64,000 nt of DNA from Lachnospiraceae bacterium. Lineage in GTDB: Bacteria; Bacillota; Clostridia; Lachnospirales; Lachnospiraceae. Positions 28,171 to 36,568 of the stretch are shown in pieces. The notes below the pieces were generated by a model that worked only from the letters and a program-made list of their open reading frames with translations, was not told the origin of the DNA and did no database searches. The translations under genes and the position numbers were made by a program. Every line of letters starts with the position of its first letter. The first letter of the stretch is position 1. Where the stretch lies: contig JAAWJI010000013.1 in the NCBI GenBank assembly GCA_022796795.1, forward strand, positions 16,081 to 80,080, in the 5' to 3' direction.

Positions 28171-29571
28171 TCAGACCGCCCGAATTCCCATACTGCTGAC
28201 CGCCTCCAGGCTGCGCACCGCCTCCAGTACCTGACCCTCCGTCTCCTGGACGCCCGGCTCTCCATAGGGAATATGGCAGTCGTCAAACAGGGACAACTGC
28301 CGGTAGGTGGTCTGCCCTTCCAGATCAAAGGGCAGCTTCTCCTTCACCTGCAAAAGATTTCTGGTAATATAGTCCTCCTCCAGCTTCACCGGATAAAGCA
28401 TGCGGCCGCTGCAGGTGATAAAGTACAGGGCACGCTTCAATACCACGCCCATGCGCTTCAGATCCTCGAAGCCCACAGCGCCCATGCGGCGGGCCCGGAC
28501 GATCCGTTTTGCAGATTTGGGCCCAATGCCCGGCACTCGCAGGAGCATGCCCTGATCCGCCCGATTGACCTCCACCGGAAACTGCTCCAGGTGTCTCAGG
28601 GCCCAGTCGCACTTAGGGTCCAGCAGGACATTAAAGTTGGGCCTGGTTTCTGACAACAGCTCTCCTGCCTGAAAGCCGTAAAACCGTAGCAGCCAGTCCG
28701 CCTGATAGAGCCTGTGCTCCCGCAGAAGAGGCGGTCCGCCCGGCAGCATTGGCAAATTTTCGTCCTCATTCACCCGGACAAAGGCCGAGTAAAAGACTCG
28801 CTTCAGATCAAATTTCTGGTACAGATTTTCCGCCACAGATAAGACCTGATAATCCGTCTCCGGCGTGGCTCCGATAATCATCTGGGTAGACTGTCCCGCG
28901 GGAACAAACCGTGGAGCATGGCGGTACAGAGTCAGCTCATTTTTATTCTCCTGCATCCGGGACTGCACCAGGCGCATGGGAGCCAGAATCTTTTTTCGCG
29001 TCTTATGAGGCGCCAGAGTGCGTAATCCCTCTGTGGTGGGAAGCTCCAGGTTAATACTCATACGATCCGCCAGATACCCGGTTTTTTCCACCAGCTCCCC
29101 AGCCGCCCCCGGAATAGACTTCACATGAATATATCCCCAGAAATGATACTCATACCGAAGCTTATACAGAGTCTGATAAATCAGCTCCATAGTATAATTA
29201 GGCGAATACAGGATCCCAGAGCTTAAAAAAAGTCCTTCAATATAATTGCGCTTATAAAATTCCAGCACCAGATCACAGACCTCCTGGGGCGTAAAGGAGG
29301 CCCGGGGCACATCATTGCTGGCCCTGTTTAGACAGTACCGGCAGTCATAGATGCACTCATTGGTAAAGAGGATCTTCAAAAGAGAAATGCATCGCCCGTC
29401 CGCCGAAAAGCTGTGGCAGATCCCTGCCTCCGTACAATTTCCCATGCCCTTCCCGTGATTGTCCCTCTGGGTGCCGCTGGAGGTGCAGGCCACATCATAC
29501 TTGGCCGCATCTGACAATATCTTCAGTTTATCCGTCAAAGGCAGATCCTCCGCCACAAAAATCTGCTGCAT
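28171..29571 (-). CDS. TIGR03916-type radical SAM putative DNA modification/repair protein
   Basis: A 466-residue protein. The radical SAM cluster CIYDCRYC binds 4Fe-4S and AdoMet. A C-terminal helix-hairpin-helix (LLRVPGIGPKSAKRIVRARR) should bind DNA. The start is set at ATG 29569-29571, behind AAGGAAGGGA; upstream in-frame codons run through a terminator and the promoter, so they are not used. It is the first gene of a two-gene operon with the TIGR03915 gene. A SOS-like box overlaps the transcription start. Confidence 0.93.
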   Translation of the reverse strand: MQQIFVAEDLPLTDKLKILSDAAKYDVACTSSGTQRDNHGKGMGNCTEAGICHSFSADGRCISLLKILFTNECIYDCRYCLNRASNDVPRASFTPQEVCDLVLEFYKRNYIEGLFLSSGILYSPNYTMELIYQTLYKLRYEYHFWGYIHVKSIPGAAGELVEKTGYLADRMSINLELPTTEGLRTLAPHKTRKKILAPMRLVQSRMQENKNELTLYRHAPRFVPAGQSTQMIIGATPETDYQVLSVAENLYQKFDLKRVFYSAFVRVNEDENLPMLPGGPPLLREHRLYQADWLLRFYGFQAGELLSETRPNFNVLLDPKCDWALRHLEQFPVEVNRADQGMLLRVPGIGPKSAKRIVRARRMGAVGFEDLKRMGVVLKRALYFITCSGRMLYPVKLEEDYITRNLLQVKEKLPFDLEGQTTYRQLSLFDDCHIPYGEPGVQETEGQVLEAVRSLEAVSSMGIRAV

Positions 29572-29591
29572 TTCTTGTCCCTTCCTTTTTA

Positions 29592-29630
29592 GAACGTTTG
29601 TTTGTATCATCATATCACATCCATAAAAAA
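29592..29630 (-). promoter_or_regulatory. Promoter with SOS/LexA-like box for the radical-SAM repair operon
   Basis: On the minus strand TTGCGC, 17 bases, TATGAT with an extended TG. Just downstream lies GAACGTTTGTTT (29592-29603 on plus), close to the Gram-positive LexA consensus GAAC-N4-GTTY. Its position would block transcription when bound. Confidence 0.45.
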
Positions 29631-29680
29631 AGCGCAAGAAAATTCGAACAAATTTTCGAAATTTCCTGCGCTTTTCTTTT
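29624..29680. terminator. Terminator downstream of uraA
   Basis: GCGCAAGAAAATTCGAA pairs imperfectly with TTCGAAATTTCCTGCGC. A-rich and T-rich flanks on either side could permit bidirectional use, but only uraA (minus) ends toward it. Confidence 0.65.
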
Positions 29681-29779
29681 TAATATCTATGACCACTGTC
29701 ATAGTCATATTTTTCAGTTTTTCCGGACGCTTACTCTTTTGTATTGACACGTTCATTTACGTGCAGCTAAGAAGCCCCT

Positions 29780-31048
29780 TTAATCCCGCATCACATCATC
29801 TTTCCCCACAGGCAGCACCGCTGCCAAGAACATGCCTACCACAGCTGCCAGAGCCAGACCAGATATGGTCACGGTACCAGCCACCGGAATGCTGTCGCAG
29901 CCAATACCCAGCACCACGATAATGGATGCAATCATCAGGTTCCGGCTGTTGCCGAAATTCAGATGATTGTTGATGAGTATCCGCACACCCACGGAGGAAA
30001 TCATACCGTAGAGCACAATACTGATACCGCCGCTGACAGGCCCAGGAATACAGGAGATCACCGCGCCGAATTTGCCGATGAGACCCAGAAAAATCGCCAC
30101 AACCGCCGCAATCCGGATTACCGAGGGATCGTAAACCTTGGTCACCGCCAGCACGCCTGTATTCTCTCCATAGGTGGTGTTGGCCGGTCCGCCCAAAAAA
30201 CCCGCCAGAGCCGTAGCCAATCCGTCCCCCAGAATAGTCCGGTGGATTCCCGGATCCACCATGAAGTTCTGTCCCACCACCGCGCTGTTGGTGGTGATAT
30301 CCCCCACATGCTCAATAAGGGTGACTAATGCAATAGGCGCAATGGCCAGAATGGCATCCGCCTGGAATTTAGGCGCTGCCAATAGCTGCTCCAACACCCT
30401 TTTGTCCGCAAAGCTAAAGAAATGGGCCTCTTGAACCGGCGTAAAATCCGTAAAGCCCAGGGGAATACATACCAGAAAGCCCACAATAATGGCAAAGAGA
30501 ATAGGCATAAGATTATAAATTCCCTTGGCAAACACGGAGATTACTATAATGGTAGCTAACACCGCCACCGTTACCAGAAGGCATCTCAAACTGAATTCTC
30601 CGTTGTCGTAAAAAGCGGAATTGATGGCCGTGGATGAAAGCCGCAGACCAATGACAATAATCACCGGACCAGTCACAATGGGAGGCAGAAGCTTATTCAC
30701 CTTCTCATATCCCACCATCTTAATCAGACCTGCAAATACCACATAAATCAGACCCGCCACAATAAGCGCGCCCTTTACCGCCTGAATCCTGGACACATAG
30801 TCCGGATCTCCCATGCGGGAATCCCCGATCACCGCAATGATCCCGCCCATAAAGGCAAAACTTGAGCCTAAAAAAACAGGCACCTTTCTCTTCGTAACCA
30901 AGTGAAACAGAAGAGTTCCCAGGCCTGCACAAAACAAGGTAATGGACATATTCATTCCGGTCAAAGCCGGAACCAGCACCGTAGCTCCGAACATAGCCAG
31001 GACGTGCTGGATTCCCAGGATAATCTTCCTGCTCAGCTGTTTCTCCAT
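29780..31048 (-). CDS. uraA: Uracil permease (NCS2 family)
   Basis: A 422-residue permease with about 14 hydrophobic segments. GIQHVLAMFGATVLVP near the N-terminus and TTYGENTGVLAVTKV (TM10 region) are UraA/PyrP signatures, including the Glu that contacts the pyrimidine. It should carry out proton-coupled uracil uptake at the membrane. It is a single gene with its own promoter at 31112-31140. No PyrR attenuator was recognised in the short leader. Confidence 0.93.
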   Translation of the reverse strand: MEKQLSRKIILGIQHVLAMFGATVLVPALTGMNMSITLFCAGLGTLLFHLVTKRKVPVFLGSSFAFMGGIIAVIGDSRMGDPDYVSRIQAVKGALIVAGLIYVVFAGLIKMVGYEKVNKLLPPIVTGPVIIVIGLRLSSTAINSAFYDNGEFSLRCLLVTVAVLATIIVISVFAKGIYNLMPILFAIIVGFLVCIPLGFTDFTPVQEAHFFSFADKRVLEQLLAAPKFQADAILAIAPIALVTLIEHVGDITTNSAVVGQNFMVDPGIHRTILGDGLATALAGFLGGPANTTYGENTGVLAVTKVYDPSVIRIAAVVAIFLGLIGKFGAVISCIPGPVSGGISIVLYGMISSVGVRILINNHLNFGNSRNLMIASIIVVLGIGCDSIPVAGTVTISGLALAAVVGMFLAAVLPVGKDDVMRD

Positions 31049-31111
31049 CTCGTATTCCTCCCTCTCATCTTTTCCCCAAATACTTTTGGGAACTATAACG
31101 TTATCTGTACC

Positions 31112-31140
31112 AATATACTATATTTTCCCCGGGCTTTCAA
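31112..31140 (-). promoter_or_regulatory. Sigma-A promoter of uraA
   Basis: TTGAAA (31135-31140) and TATATT (31112-31117), 17-base spacer, on the minus strand. Confidence 0.6.
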
Positions 31141-31284
31141 TAAAAATTTTCATTATTTAAGCTGTGTTTTTCTTTTGCTTTTCGTTTTCCTCTCTTCTCT
31201 TTCGAAAAGATTTCTCTGGTCATTCGCCTGGTTATTTGCTAAAATAGAACAAAAGAATAGCATGTAGAAAAGGAGATCCCAGCT

Positions 31285-32781
31285 ATGGTAGATTTATTAA
31301 AGCTGCAAAACGGCAGCGATGTGCGCGGCGTGGCCGCAGAGGGCGTGGAAGGAGAACCGGTAACACTCACCCCCCAGGCCGTAAACCTCATTGGACAAGC
31401 CTTTGCCCGGTGGCTTTCCGGACGCTCCGGCAAAGAGGTGGGGGATTTAAAAATCGGAGTAGGACACGATTCCCGCATTACGGCAGAGCAGATGAAAACA
31501 GCCTTTATCAGCGGGCTTTCCGCCGCAGGAGCCGCTGTCTATGACTGCGGACTGGTTTCCACTCCGTCCATGTTTATGACCGTGGTCTTCCCGGAATTTT
31601 CTTTTGACGGCTCTGTGATGATCACAGCCAGCCATCTGCCCTTTAACCGGAACGGACTGAAATTTTTCAATCCCGACGGAGGACTGGAAAAATCCGACAT
31701 CAAAGAAATTCTGACACTGGCCAAAACCCTGACACCCGCAGACTCGGATCAAAAGGCCCTTCCCTGTGAAAGTCTGGCCGCCTACACCCGCAGTCTGCGG
31801 GAAAAGATCCGGGAGGGCGTGCAGGCCGAAGATTACTCCAATCCCCTCAAAGGGCTGCACATTGTGGTAGATGCAGGAAACGGAGCCGGCGGCTTCTTTG
31901 TAAGTCAGGTCTTGGCTCCTCTGGGCGCGGATACATCCGGCAGCCAATTTTTGGAGCCGGACGGCATGTTCCCCAACCATATTCCCAACCCGGAAAACCA
32001 TCAGGCCATGGAATCCATCAAACAGGCGGTCCTTAATCATCACGCAGATCTTGGCATTATTTTTGACACGGATGTGGACCGCATGTCCGCCGTGCTGCCC
32101 GACGGCTCCGAGGTGAATCGAGACGCCATTATCGCCATGATGGCCGCCATCCTGGCAAAGGATTATCCCGGCGGAACCATTGTGACCGACTCTGTCACCT
32201 CAGACCGTCTCACAAGATTCCTGGAGCAGGAGCTGAAGCTCACCCATCACCGTTTCAAGAGGGGCTACAAAAATGTAATCAACGAATCCCGCCGTCTGAA
32301 CGCAGAGGGCGTTGTATCGCCTCTGGCTATCGAAACCTCCGGCCACGGAGCCTTGAGCGAGAATTACTTCCTGGACGATGGGGCCTACATGGCAGTGAAG
32401 CTTTTGATCGCCGCCGCATTGGCTGCCCGGGAGGGAAAACAGATCGGCTCCTTCATTGAAAAGCTGGAAAAGGGCTTTGAGGAGCGGGAATACCGCATGA
32501 AGCTTACCGGGGAGGATTTCACCTCCTATGGCCAGAATGTTCTCACCCAGTTTGAGGAGCGGGCAAAAGCCGCCGGCTATGCGGTGGCACCCAACTCCTA
32601 TGAGGGCGTGCGGATCTCCTTTGACTCAGAGCAGGTTCAGGGCTGGCTCCTTCTGCGCCTTTCTCTTCATGATCCTCTCATGCCCCTGAATATGGAGGGC
32701 GTGCGCCCCGGGGACTGCGAACAAATGGCAGAGATCGTCCGCCGTCTCCTAACCGGGTTTGAGAATCTGGAGGTCATCTAA
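31285..32781 (+). CDS. Phosphomannomutase/phosphoglucomutase (alpha-D-phosphohexomutase)
   Basis: A 498-residue enzyme that moves phosphate between C6 and C1 of hexoses. GHDSRI is in domain 1, the phosphoserine loop is TASHLPFNRNG, and the metal-binding loop is FDTDVDRMSAV. The sugar-binding motif region is ETSGHGAL, and the C-terminal domain 4 is SYEGVRISF. AAAAGGAGAT precedes the ATG. A TGCTAAAAT extended -10 lies about 45 bases upstream. The ROK regulator follows on the same strand after about 130 bases, so both belong to sugar metabolism. Confidence 0.93.
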   Translation: MVDLLKLQNGSDVRGVAAEGVEGEPVTLTPQAVNLIGQAFARWLSGRSGKEVGDLKIGVGHDSRITAEQMKTAFISGLSAAGAAVYDCGLVSTPSMFMTVVFPEFSFDGSVMITASHLPFNRNGLKFFNPDGGLEKSDIKEILTLAKTLTPADSDQKALPCESLAAYTRSLREKIREGVQAEDYSNPLKGLHIVVDAGNGAGGFFVSQVLAPLGADTSGSQFLEPDGMFPNHIPNPENHQAMESIKQAVLNHHADLGIIFDTDVDRMSAVLPDGSEVNRDAIIAMMAAILAKDYPGGTIVTDSVTSDRLTRFLEQELKLTHHRFKRGYKNVINESRRLNAEGVVSPLAIETSGHGALSENYFLDDGAYMAVKLLIAAALAAREGKQIGSFIEKLEKGFEEREYRMKLTGEDFTSYGQNVLTQFEERAKAAGYAVAPNSYEGVRISFDSEQVQGWLLLRLSLHDPLMPLNMEGVRPGDCEQMAEIVRRLLTGFENLEVI

Positions 32782-32913
32782 TCTGCTGGTCAGGCTGTGC
32801 AGCCGGTTTCACACACGGAGCATAGCCTTTACATGCCGGCAGGCATGGGGGCAGCGCTTTGACAACCGGGAAGCCATGGGCAACTCCTCTACAGGGAAAG
32901 GAAACCGAAATCC

Positions 32914-34062
32914 ATGATTGGAAGCAAAGAATTAATCCGCGATATCAACAGCCATTTTATATTGGAACGTATTCTCTTAGACGGCCCCGTGTCCCGGGCG
33001 GCCCTGGCAAAAAAGTCAGGGCTTGCCAAGGCCACGGTCTCCACCATTGTCCTGGAGCTGCTGCAAAAAAATCTGATCCTGGAAATCGGAAACGATGATA
33101 CTTCCATGGGCAGAAAGCCTATTCTGCTCACCTTCCACGCAGGCTGCGGCCATGTGCTGTCCCTGGATGTGGGAGCCCATACCATCTCTGCTATGACCTG
33201 CAATCTGCGGGGCCAGAATTGCCGTCTAAAGCTCTATCCCCACCAGGCTGGCCGGGAGGAAATCCTTCCCCTGCTGATTTCCATTGTGAAGGAACAGCTG
33301 CAGGACCTGGAGGAAACTCCCTTTGGCCTGGTAGGCATCGGCCTGGGCATCCACGGCACCGTAGACCAGAATGAGGTGACCTTCTCCCCCTACGCGCCCT
33401 ATGAAAATCTTCCCTTTCGTCAGGCTCTGGAACAGGCCTTTCAGGTGCCCATATACCTGGAAAACGAGGCCAATCTGTCTGTCATTGGAGAGCACACCTT
33501 CTGCTACCATGTGCCCAATCTGGTGGGAATCAGCATCCACACCGGCATCGGCACCGGCATCATTATTGAAAACACCCTCTACAAGGGCGGAAATGGAAAC
33601 GCCGGAGAATTCGGCCATACCGTCATCGAAATGGACGGCCGCTCCTGTCCCTGCGGCAACCAGGGGTGTCTGGAGCAGTATGCCTCCCAGCGGGCGATCC
33701 TACAGCAGTATCGGGAATTGCCGGGAAAGGCCCGGGCCTCCATAGACGATTTTGTGGCAGCCTGTTCTCACCAGGAAGCGGAAGCTTTGGCCCTGCTGGA
33801 GGATTTTGTCCGCTACATGTCCGTAGGCATCAACAATATTCTCAATGCCTTCAACCCGGACGTAATTGTGATCAACAGTCTTTTCACCAGCTACTTTCCC
33901 GAGGTCCTGATCCATATTCAGAGCCGCCTGAAAAACCGCATGCGGGCCCACTGCCGGCTGGTCCCATCCGGCTTACAGGACGCCTCGATTCTGCTAGGGG
34001 CCGCCTGCGTCTGTATCCGGAATTTTCTGGGGATCGAGCATCTGCGGTTGGATTTGGAGTAG
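32914..34062 (+). CDS. ROK-family transcriptional regulator
   Basis: A 382-residue protein. An N-terminal winged helix (about 15-70, VSRAALAKKSGLAKATVSTIV) precedes a ROK sugar-kinase-like domain. The latter has GIGTGIIIENTLYKGGNGNAGEFGH and the zinc motif CPCGNQGCLEQYAS. The HTH marks it as a XylR/NagC-like repressor rather than a kinase. The sugar effector is unknown. It is probably co-transcribed with or adjacent to the phosphohexomutase gene. Confidence 0.93.
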   Translation: MIGSKELIRDINSHFILERILLDGPVSRAALAKKSGLAKATVSTIVLELLQKNLILEIGNDDTSMGRKPILLTFHAGCGHVLSLDVGAHTISAMTCNLRGQNCRLKLYPHQAGREEILPLLISIVKEQLQDLEETPFGLVGIGLGIHGTVDQNEVTFSPYAPYENLPFRQALEQAFQVPIYLENEANLSVIGEHTFCYHVPNLVGISIHTGIGTGIIIENTLYKGGNGNAGEFGHTVIEMDGRSCPCGNQGCLEQYASQRAILQQYRELPGKARASIDDFVAACSHQEAEALALLEDFVRYMSVGINNILNAFNPDVIVINSLFTSYFPEVLIHIQSRLKNRMRAHCRLVPSGLQDASILLGAACVCIRNFLGIEHLRLDLE

Positions 34063-34151
34063 GGGAGCTTTAGAATTCCTGATGAATGAAATTTCATAAA
34101 TTAGGTCCATTTACCATCAATTGAATTTTTTGATTTTTTTTAAAAAATGAG

Positions 34152-34180
34152 TTGACAACTGTCGAATGAAATGCTATTAT
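34152..34180 (+). promoter_or_regulatory. Consensus promoter of tRNA-Thr
   Basis: Perfect TTGACA (34152-34157), 17 bases, TATTAT (34175-34180), about 22 bases before the tRNA. Confidence 0.85.
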
Positions 34181-34201
34181 AATCTAGCGCGTTGGACGTA
34201 A

Positions 34202-34274
34202 GCTGCTGTGGCTCAGTCGGTAGAGCGTCGCATTGGTAGTGCGGAGGTCACGGGTCCGATTCCCGTCAGCAGCT
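34202..34274 (+). tRNA. tRNA-Thr (GGT)
   Basis: A 73-nt cloverleaf. The acceptor stem is GCTGCTG/CAGCAGC, the D arm GCTC...GAGC, and the anticodon loop TTGGTAG (anticodon GGT). The T arm is ACGGG-TCCGATT-CCCGT and the discriminator T; CCA is not encoded. Its 3' end faces an integrase relic. Confidence 0.95.
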
Positions 34275-34284
34275 TGATTTGAAA

Positions 34285-34324
34285 CAGCAGAAACCTTGAA
34301 TTTACAAGGTTTCTGCTGTTTTTG
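34285..34324 (+). terminator. Intrinsic terminator of tRNA-Thr
   Basis: CAGCAGAAACCTTG and CAAGGTTTCTGCTG form a perfect 14-bp stem followed by TTTTT. Confidence 0.92.
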
Positions 34325-34344
34325 TATGTCTATAAATCTGTAGA

Positions 34345-34682
34345 TAGTAATTTGAACCTTATTCATGGGATTCTCTGTCAGATATTTTTTTCGCACAGCA
34401 TAATCATACATGCCACTTAAAATCGTCTTGGCATTGCACCTTTCTTTGGTAAATTAAATTCACTATGCGGTTACACTCCTGTTCTAGCAGAAGTTCATCA
34501 ATTCTTTTGACTTTCATCCCCTGCAATACAGATGTTTCAAAATATTTGTGATAGTGCTGTTTATGGCGTTTTATGGTATTAGGGCTATTATCTAATATGC
34601 CCTCAGTGAACAAAGGGATACACACCCCTTGTCCACTGAGGATATCGTAATTTATGGCAGCTTTCAAAAAAGACAGCTCCAA
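34345..34682 (-). pseudogene. Tyrosine recombinase (integrase) relic at tRNA-Thr
   Basis: The N-terminal core-binding domain of an integrase is recognisable (TIKRHKQHYHKYFETSVLQG, KVKRIDELLLEQECNRIVN). After a frameshift near 34440-34455 it continues with ERCNAKTILSGMYDYAVRKK and YLTENPMNKV. The catalytic domain is gone; the remnant stops beside the tRNA terminator. A 41-base palindrome sits inside the reading frame (34601-34641). An element probably once used this tRNA gene as its attachment site (inference). Confidence 0.7.
34601..34641. repeat. 41-bp imperfect palindrome, copy A
   Basis: CCTCAGTGAACAAAGGG and CCCCTTGTCCACTGAGG flank ATACACA. A related palindrome lies at 56709-56751 and a half copy at 43309-43326. 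Confidence 0.7.
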
Positions 34683-34768
34683 ATTATCTGCAATTTGTAG
34701 AGGTTATGGATAAACCATGCTACCCGGCCGTGACTATGTGTATAAAACTGCGGAAACTCAAGAATTGT

Positions 34769-34803
34769 ATAGACTTTACACTTTTCATTTAATCCGCTAT
34801 AAT
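34769..34803 (+). promoter_or_regulatory. Near-consensus promoter of the 59-codon gene
   Basis: TTTACA (34775-34780), 17 bases, TATAAT (34798-34803). The -35 region TAGACTTTACACT recurs inverted at about 35052-35065 and, as TAGACTTTGCACT, upstream of the minus-strand relic near 59.18 kb. Confidence 0.75.
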
Positions 34804-34847
34804 AAGGTTGTAGCAAGAAATACTATCAATCTAAAGGCGGTGAAAGG

Positions 34848-35027
34848 ATGGTACAGGAAATATCAGATAAAGAATTAATCGCAGTAACCATTGATAGATA
34901 TACAGATTTACAGCAGATCAAAAAGGCAAATGGTGGTCATGAAAATGAAATGCTTGATTATCTAATCAAAGTAACAGTTGCAAAGTTATCTTCTTTAGGC
35001 GTGAACGTTGAAGATATAACACTTTAG
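34848..35027 (+). CDS. 59-residue protein of unknown function, mobile-element type
   Basis: A short ORF, MVQEISDKELIAVT at the N-terminus and SSLGVNVEDITL at the end, with GTGAAAGG before the ATG and a near-consensus promoter. The sequence is helical and acidic without TM segments. Its C-terminal pattern (LSSLGVNVEDI) resembles the end of the relic at 58936-59110 (LTSLDVNLTDIDE), which has a similar upstream motif. It sits between fragments of integrase and ArdC genes, so it probably came with an integrative element. Function unknown. Confidence 0.6.
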   Translation: MVQEISDKELIAVTIDRYTDLQQIKKANGGHENEMLDYLIKVTVAKLSSLGVNVEDITL

Positions 35028-35108
35028 TCAACAATCATATAACCAACAATTCAGAGTGTAAAGTCTATGGAATTATCAAGGGCTTTACACTTTTCTATCT
35101 TGGCGGTT

Positions 35109-35168
35109 ATGGCGAAATCAGTATATGAGATGGTAACGGAGCGTATCATCAATGAATTAGAACAAGGG
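35109..35168 (+). pseudogene. N-terminal fragment of an ArdC-like antirestriction protein
   Basis: MAKSVYEMVTERIINELEQG matches the conserved N-terminus of ArdC/DUF1738 proteins of plasmids and ICEs. Homology stops abruptly after about 20 residues, where unrelated sequence begins. It is a truncated remnant, not a working gene. Confidence 0.6.
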
Positions 35169-35264
35169 CAGCATTGCCGGAAAATCGGTATTTGTGATCC
35201 ATACAGAATTTTGCCTGATCTCTGTCAGATTCTGCAGGGATGTCAGAACCGGCAAAGACACGAC

Positions 35265-35415
35265 CGGACAACTCTTCTATATCGCTAAGCCCCGCACAGT
35301 TCAGTCTTTGCGCCGTCAAATTGGTCAGGCCGGACACCCCCTCTATATCGCTGAGCCCATCACAGTTCAGTTCCCATGTCGTTAGATTGGTCAAGCCAGA
35401 CAGCACCTCTGCAAT
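35265..35415 (-). pseudogene. Leucine-rich-repeat protein fragment
   Basis: Two 22-residue repeats are readable: SGLTNLTTWELNCDGLSDIE and SGLTNLTAQRLNCAGLSDIE. This pattern belongs to internalin/BspA-like leucine-rich repeats. No start, signal peptide or anchor remains. The open frame continues antisense through flanking relics without meaning. Confidence 0.55.
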
Positions 35416-35434
35416 GCTGTTACGCCTTTTATAT

Positions 35435-35899
35435 CTATTCATGCTCTCTCTGGCAATTCGGACAATACACGCAGCCCCTACCGCCGATAGCGGTACGGAT
35501 AAGCGTTTCACCACAATTAGGGCAAGGCTCATGAGCGTGACCGTACACTTGCAAAAAGGGAGTATTACGGTAATCTTGTCCTTTCGTTTTTAGAAAGTCT
35601 TCTGGCGAAATCTTGTTTTTCTCGATAAAATAAAACAGACTCTTGGCAATTTCCGCAGCAAGACTTTCCCATTCTTTATCTGTCAGACGATTCGCAGGCA
35701 TAGAGGGATATATTTTTGCCCGAAACAAAATCTCATCGGAATAGATATTACCTATTCCTGCAATTACGCTTTGATCGAGCAAACATTCTTTCATTCTCTT
35801 TTTGCGTTTTCCCAAACAGGTTACATTTATAATGAATAGCCCTTGAATCTGTGGCTCAATTATATTCTTTATTGTTTCTACTTCAGGCAATTCAGGCAT
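35435..35899 (-). pseudogene. Internally deleted formamidopyrimidine-DNA glycosylase (Fpg/MutM)
   Basis: 154 residues against about 270 normally. The N-terminal MPELPEVETIKN with the catalytic Pro-Glu is kept. After about residue 28 the sequence jumps to the H2TH domain (LLDQSVIAGIGNIYSDE). The C-terminal zinc finger is intact (CPNCGETLI, GGRGCVYCPNC). Roughly 115 residues are lost, including most of the N-terminal beta-sandwich and the lysine that contacts the lesion. The frame is open, so a stable remnant protein could be made, but glycosylase activity is unlikely. Confidence 0.75.
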
Positions 35900-36196
35900 T
35901 CTTTACACCGCCCTTTCTTGCAGTTTTTTATTTCGCTGTGATAAAAGTGTGTAAATGCGATAACGCAATCTAGGATATCAAGTGTCAGTTCCAAACAATT
36001 CCGCTTTTAATGGAAATTTATCCCAAATAAGTAATCTTTCCCTTTATAAATTTTCACAGAAATCACCATACTAACTATGCGGCAGTATCCTGCGAAAAGA
36101 ATGTCCGCGGCAGTCCGCAGATGATCATCTCTATGCTTTTATCTGATCTATGATCCGCGAAAAAGCAGGTCTGACGCAAAAGGAGGAATCTGCAAT
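35900..36196. other. Intergenic, nothing clear
   Basis: AT-rich sequence between the Fpg remnant and the small gene at 36197. No RNA or coding signal recognised except the AGGAGG box near 36180. Confidence 0.3.
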
Positions 36197-36421
36197 ATGA
36201 AGAAGGAAGACGCCGCTCTGGCGGCCAACCGGGAAATTATTGACGCCTATGATTATATGGGAAACGCCTGCTCTGCCGGTGACTGTACGGGCCTGATTCC
36301 CGCCAATCCCCCGGATGCCTACGGCCGGGAATCCTATGAGGATATCTACCATTTTTTGAAAAAACCTGCCAAATGCGCGCCTGAGAACAAGAAAAATAAA
36401 AACACTCCAGGCCCCCTTTGA
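36197..36421 (+). CDS. Small conserved-looking protein with TGLIP motif
   Basis: A 74-residue protein behind an excellent AGGAGG box. The core DAYDYMGNACSAGDCTGLIP followed by ESYEDIYHFLKKP looks like a conserved small protein of Lachnospiraceae (recollection of similar TGLIP...YxDIYxF sequences, not verified). A Lys/Asn-rich tail follows. No TM or signal. A strong terminator follows 15 bases after the stop. Function unknown. Confidence 0.65.
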   Translation: MKKEDAALAANREIIDAYDYMGNACSAGDCTGLIPANPPDAYGRESYEDIYHFLKKPAKCAPENKKNKNTPGPL

Positions 36422-36436
36422 CAGGATTTCCGGCAG

Positions 36437-36490
36437 AAAGCGCCGTAAAAATTCTCCTATTAGAATTTTTACGGCGCTTTCTTTATCTTT
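36437..36490. terminator. Bidirectional terminator
   Basis: AAAGCGCCGTAAAAATTCT and AGAATTTTTACGGCGCTTT form a perfect 19-bp stem with a six-base loop. It serves the plus-strand small gene and the minus-strand sigH. Confidence 0.92.
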
Positions 36491-36568
36491 CTATTGTTTC
36501 CGGCTCCTATGCCTGGTAGCTATCTATTCCTTCCGGCTTCTATACCCATTTTAGCCGTCTGCCATTGT

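Noticed and set aside
34184..34411. 75-codon minus-strand frame ending in TTNATLYRLSHSSLRPTR
   Set aside because: Its end is the tRNA-Thr gene read antisense; only the first part is integrase remnant.
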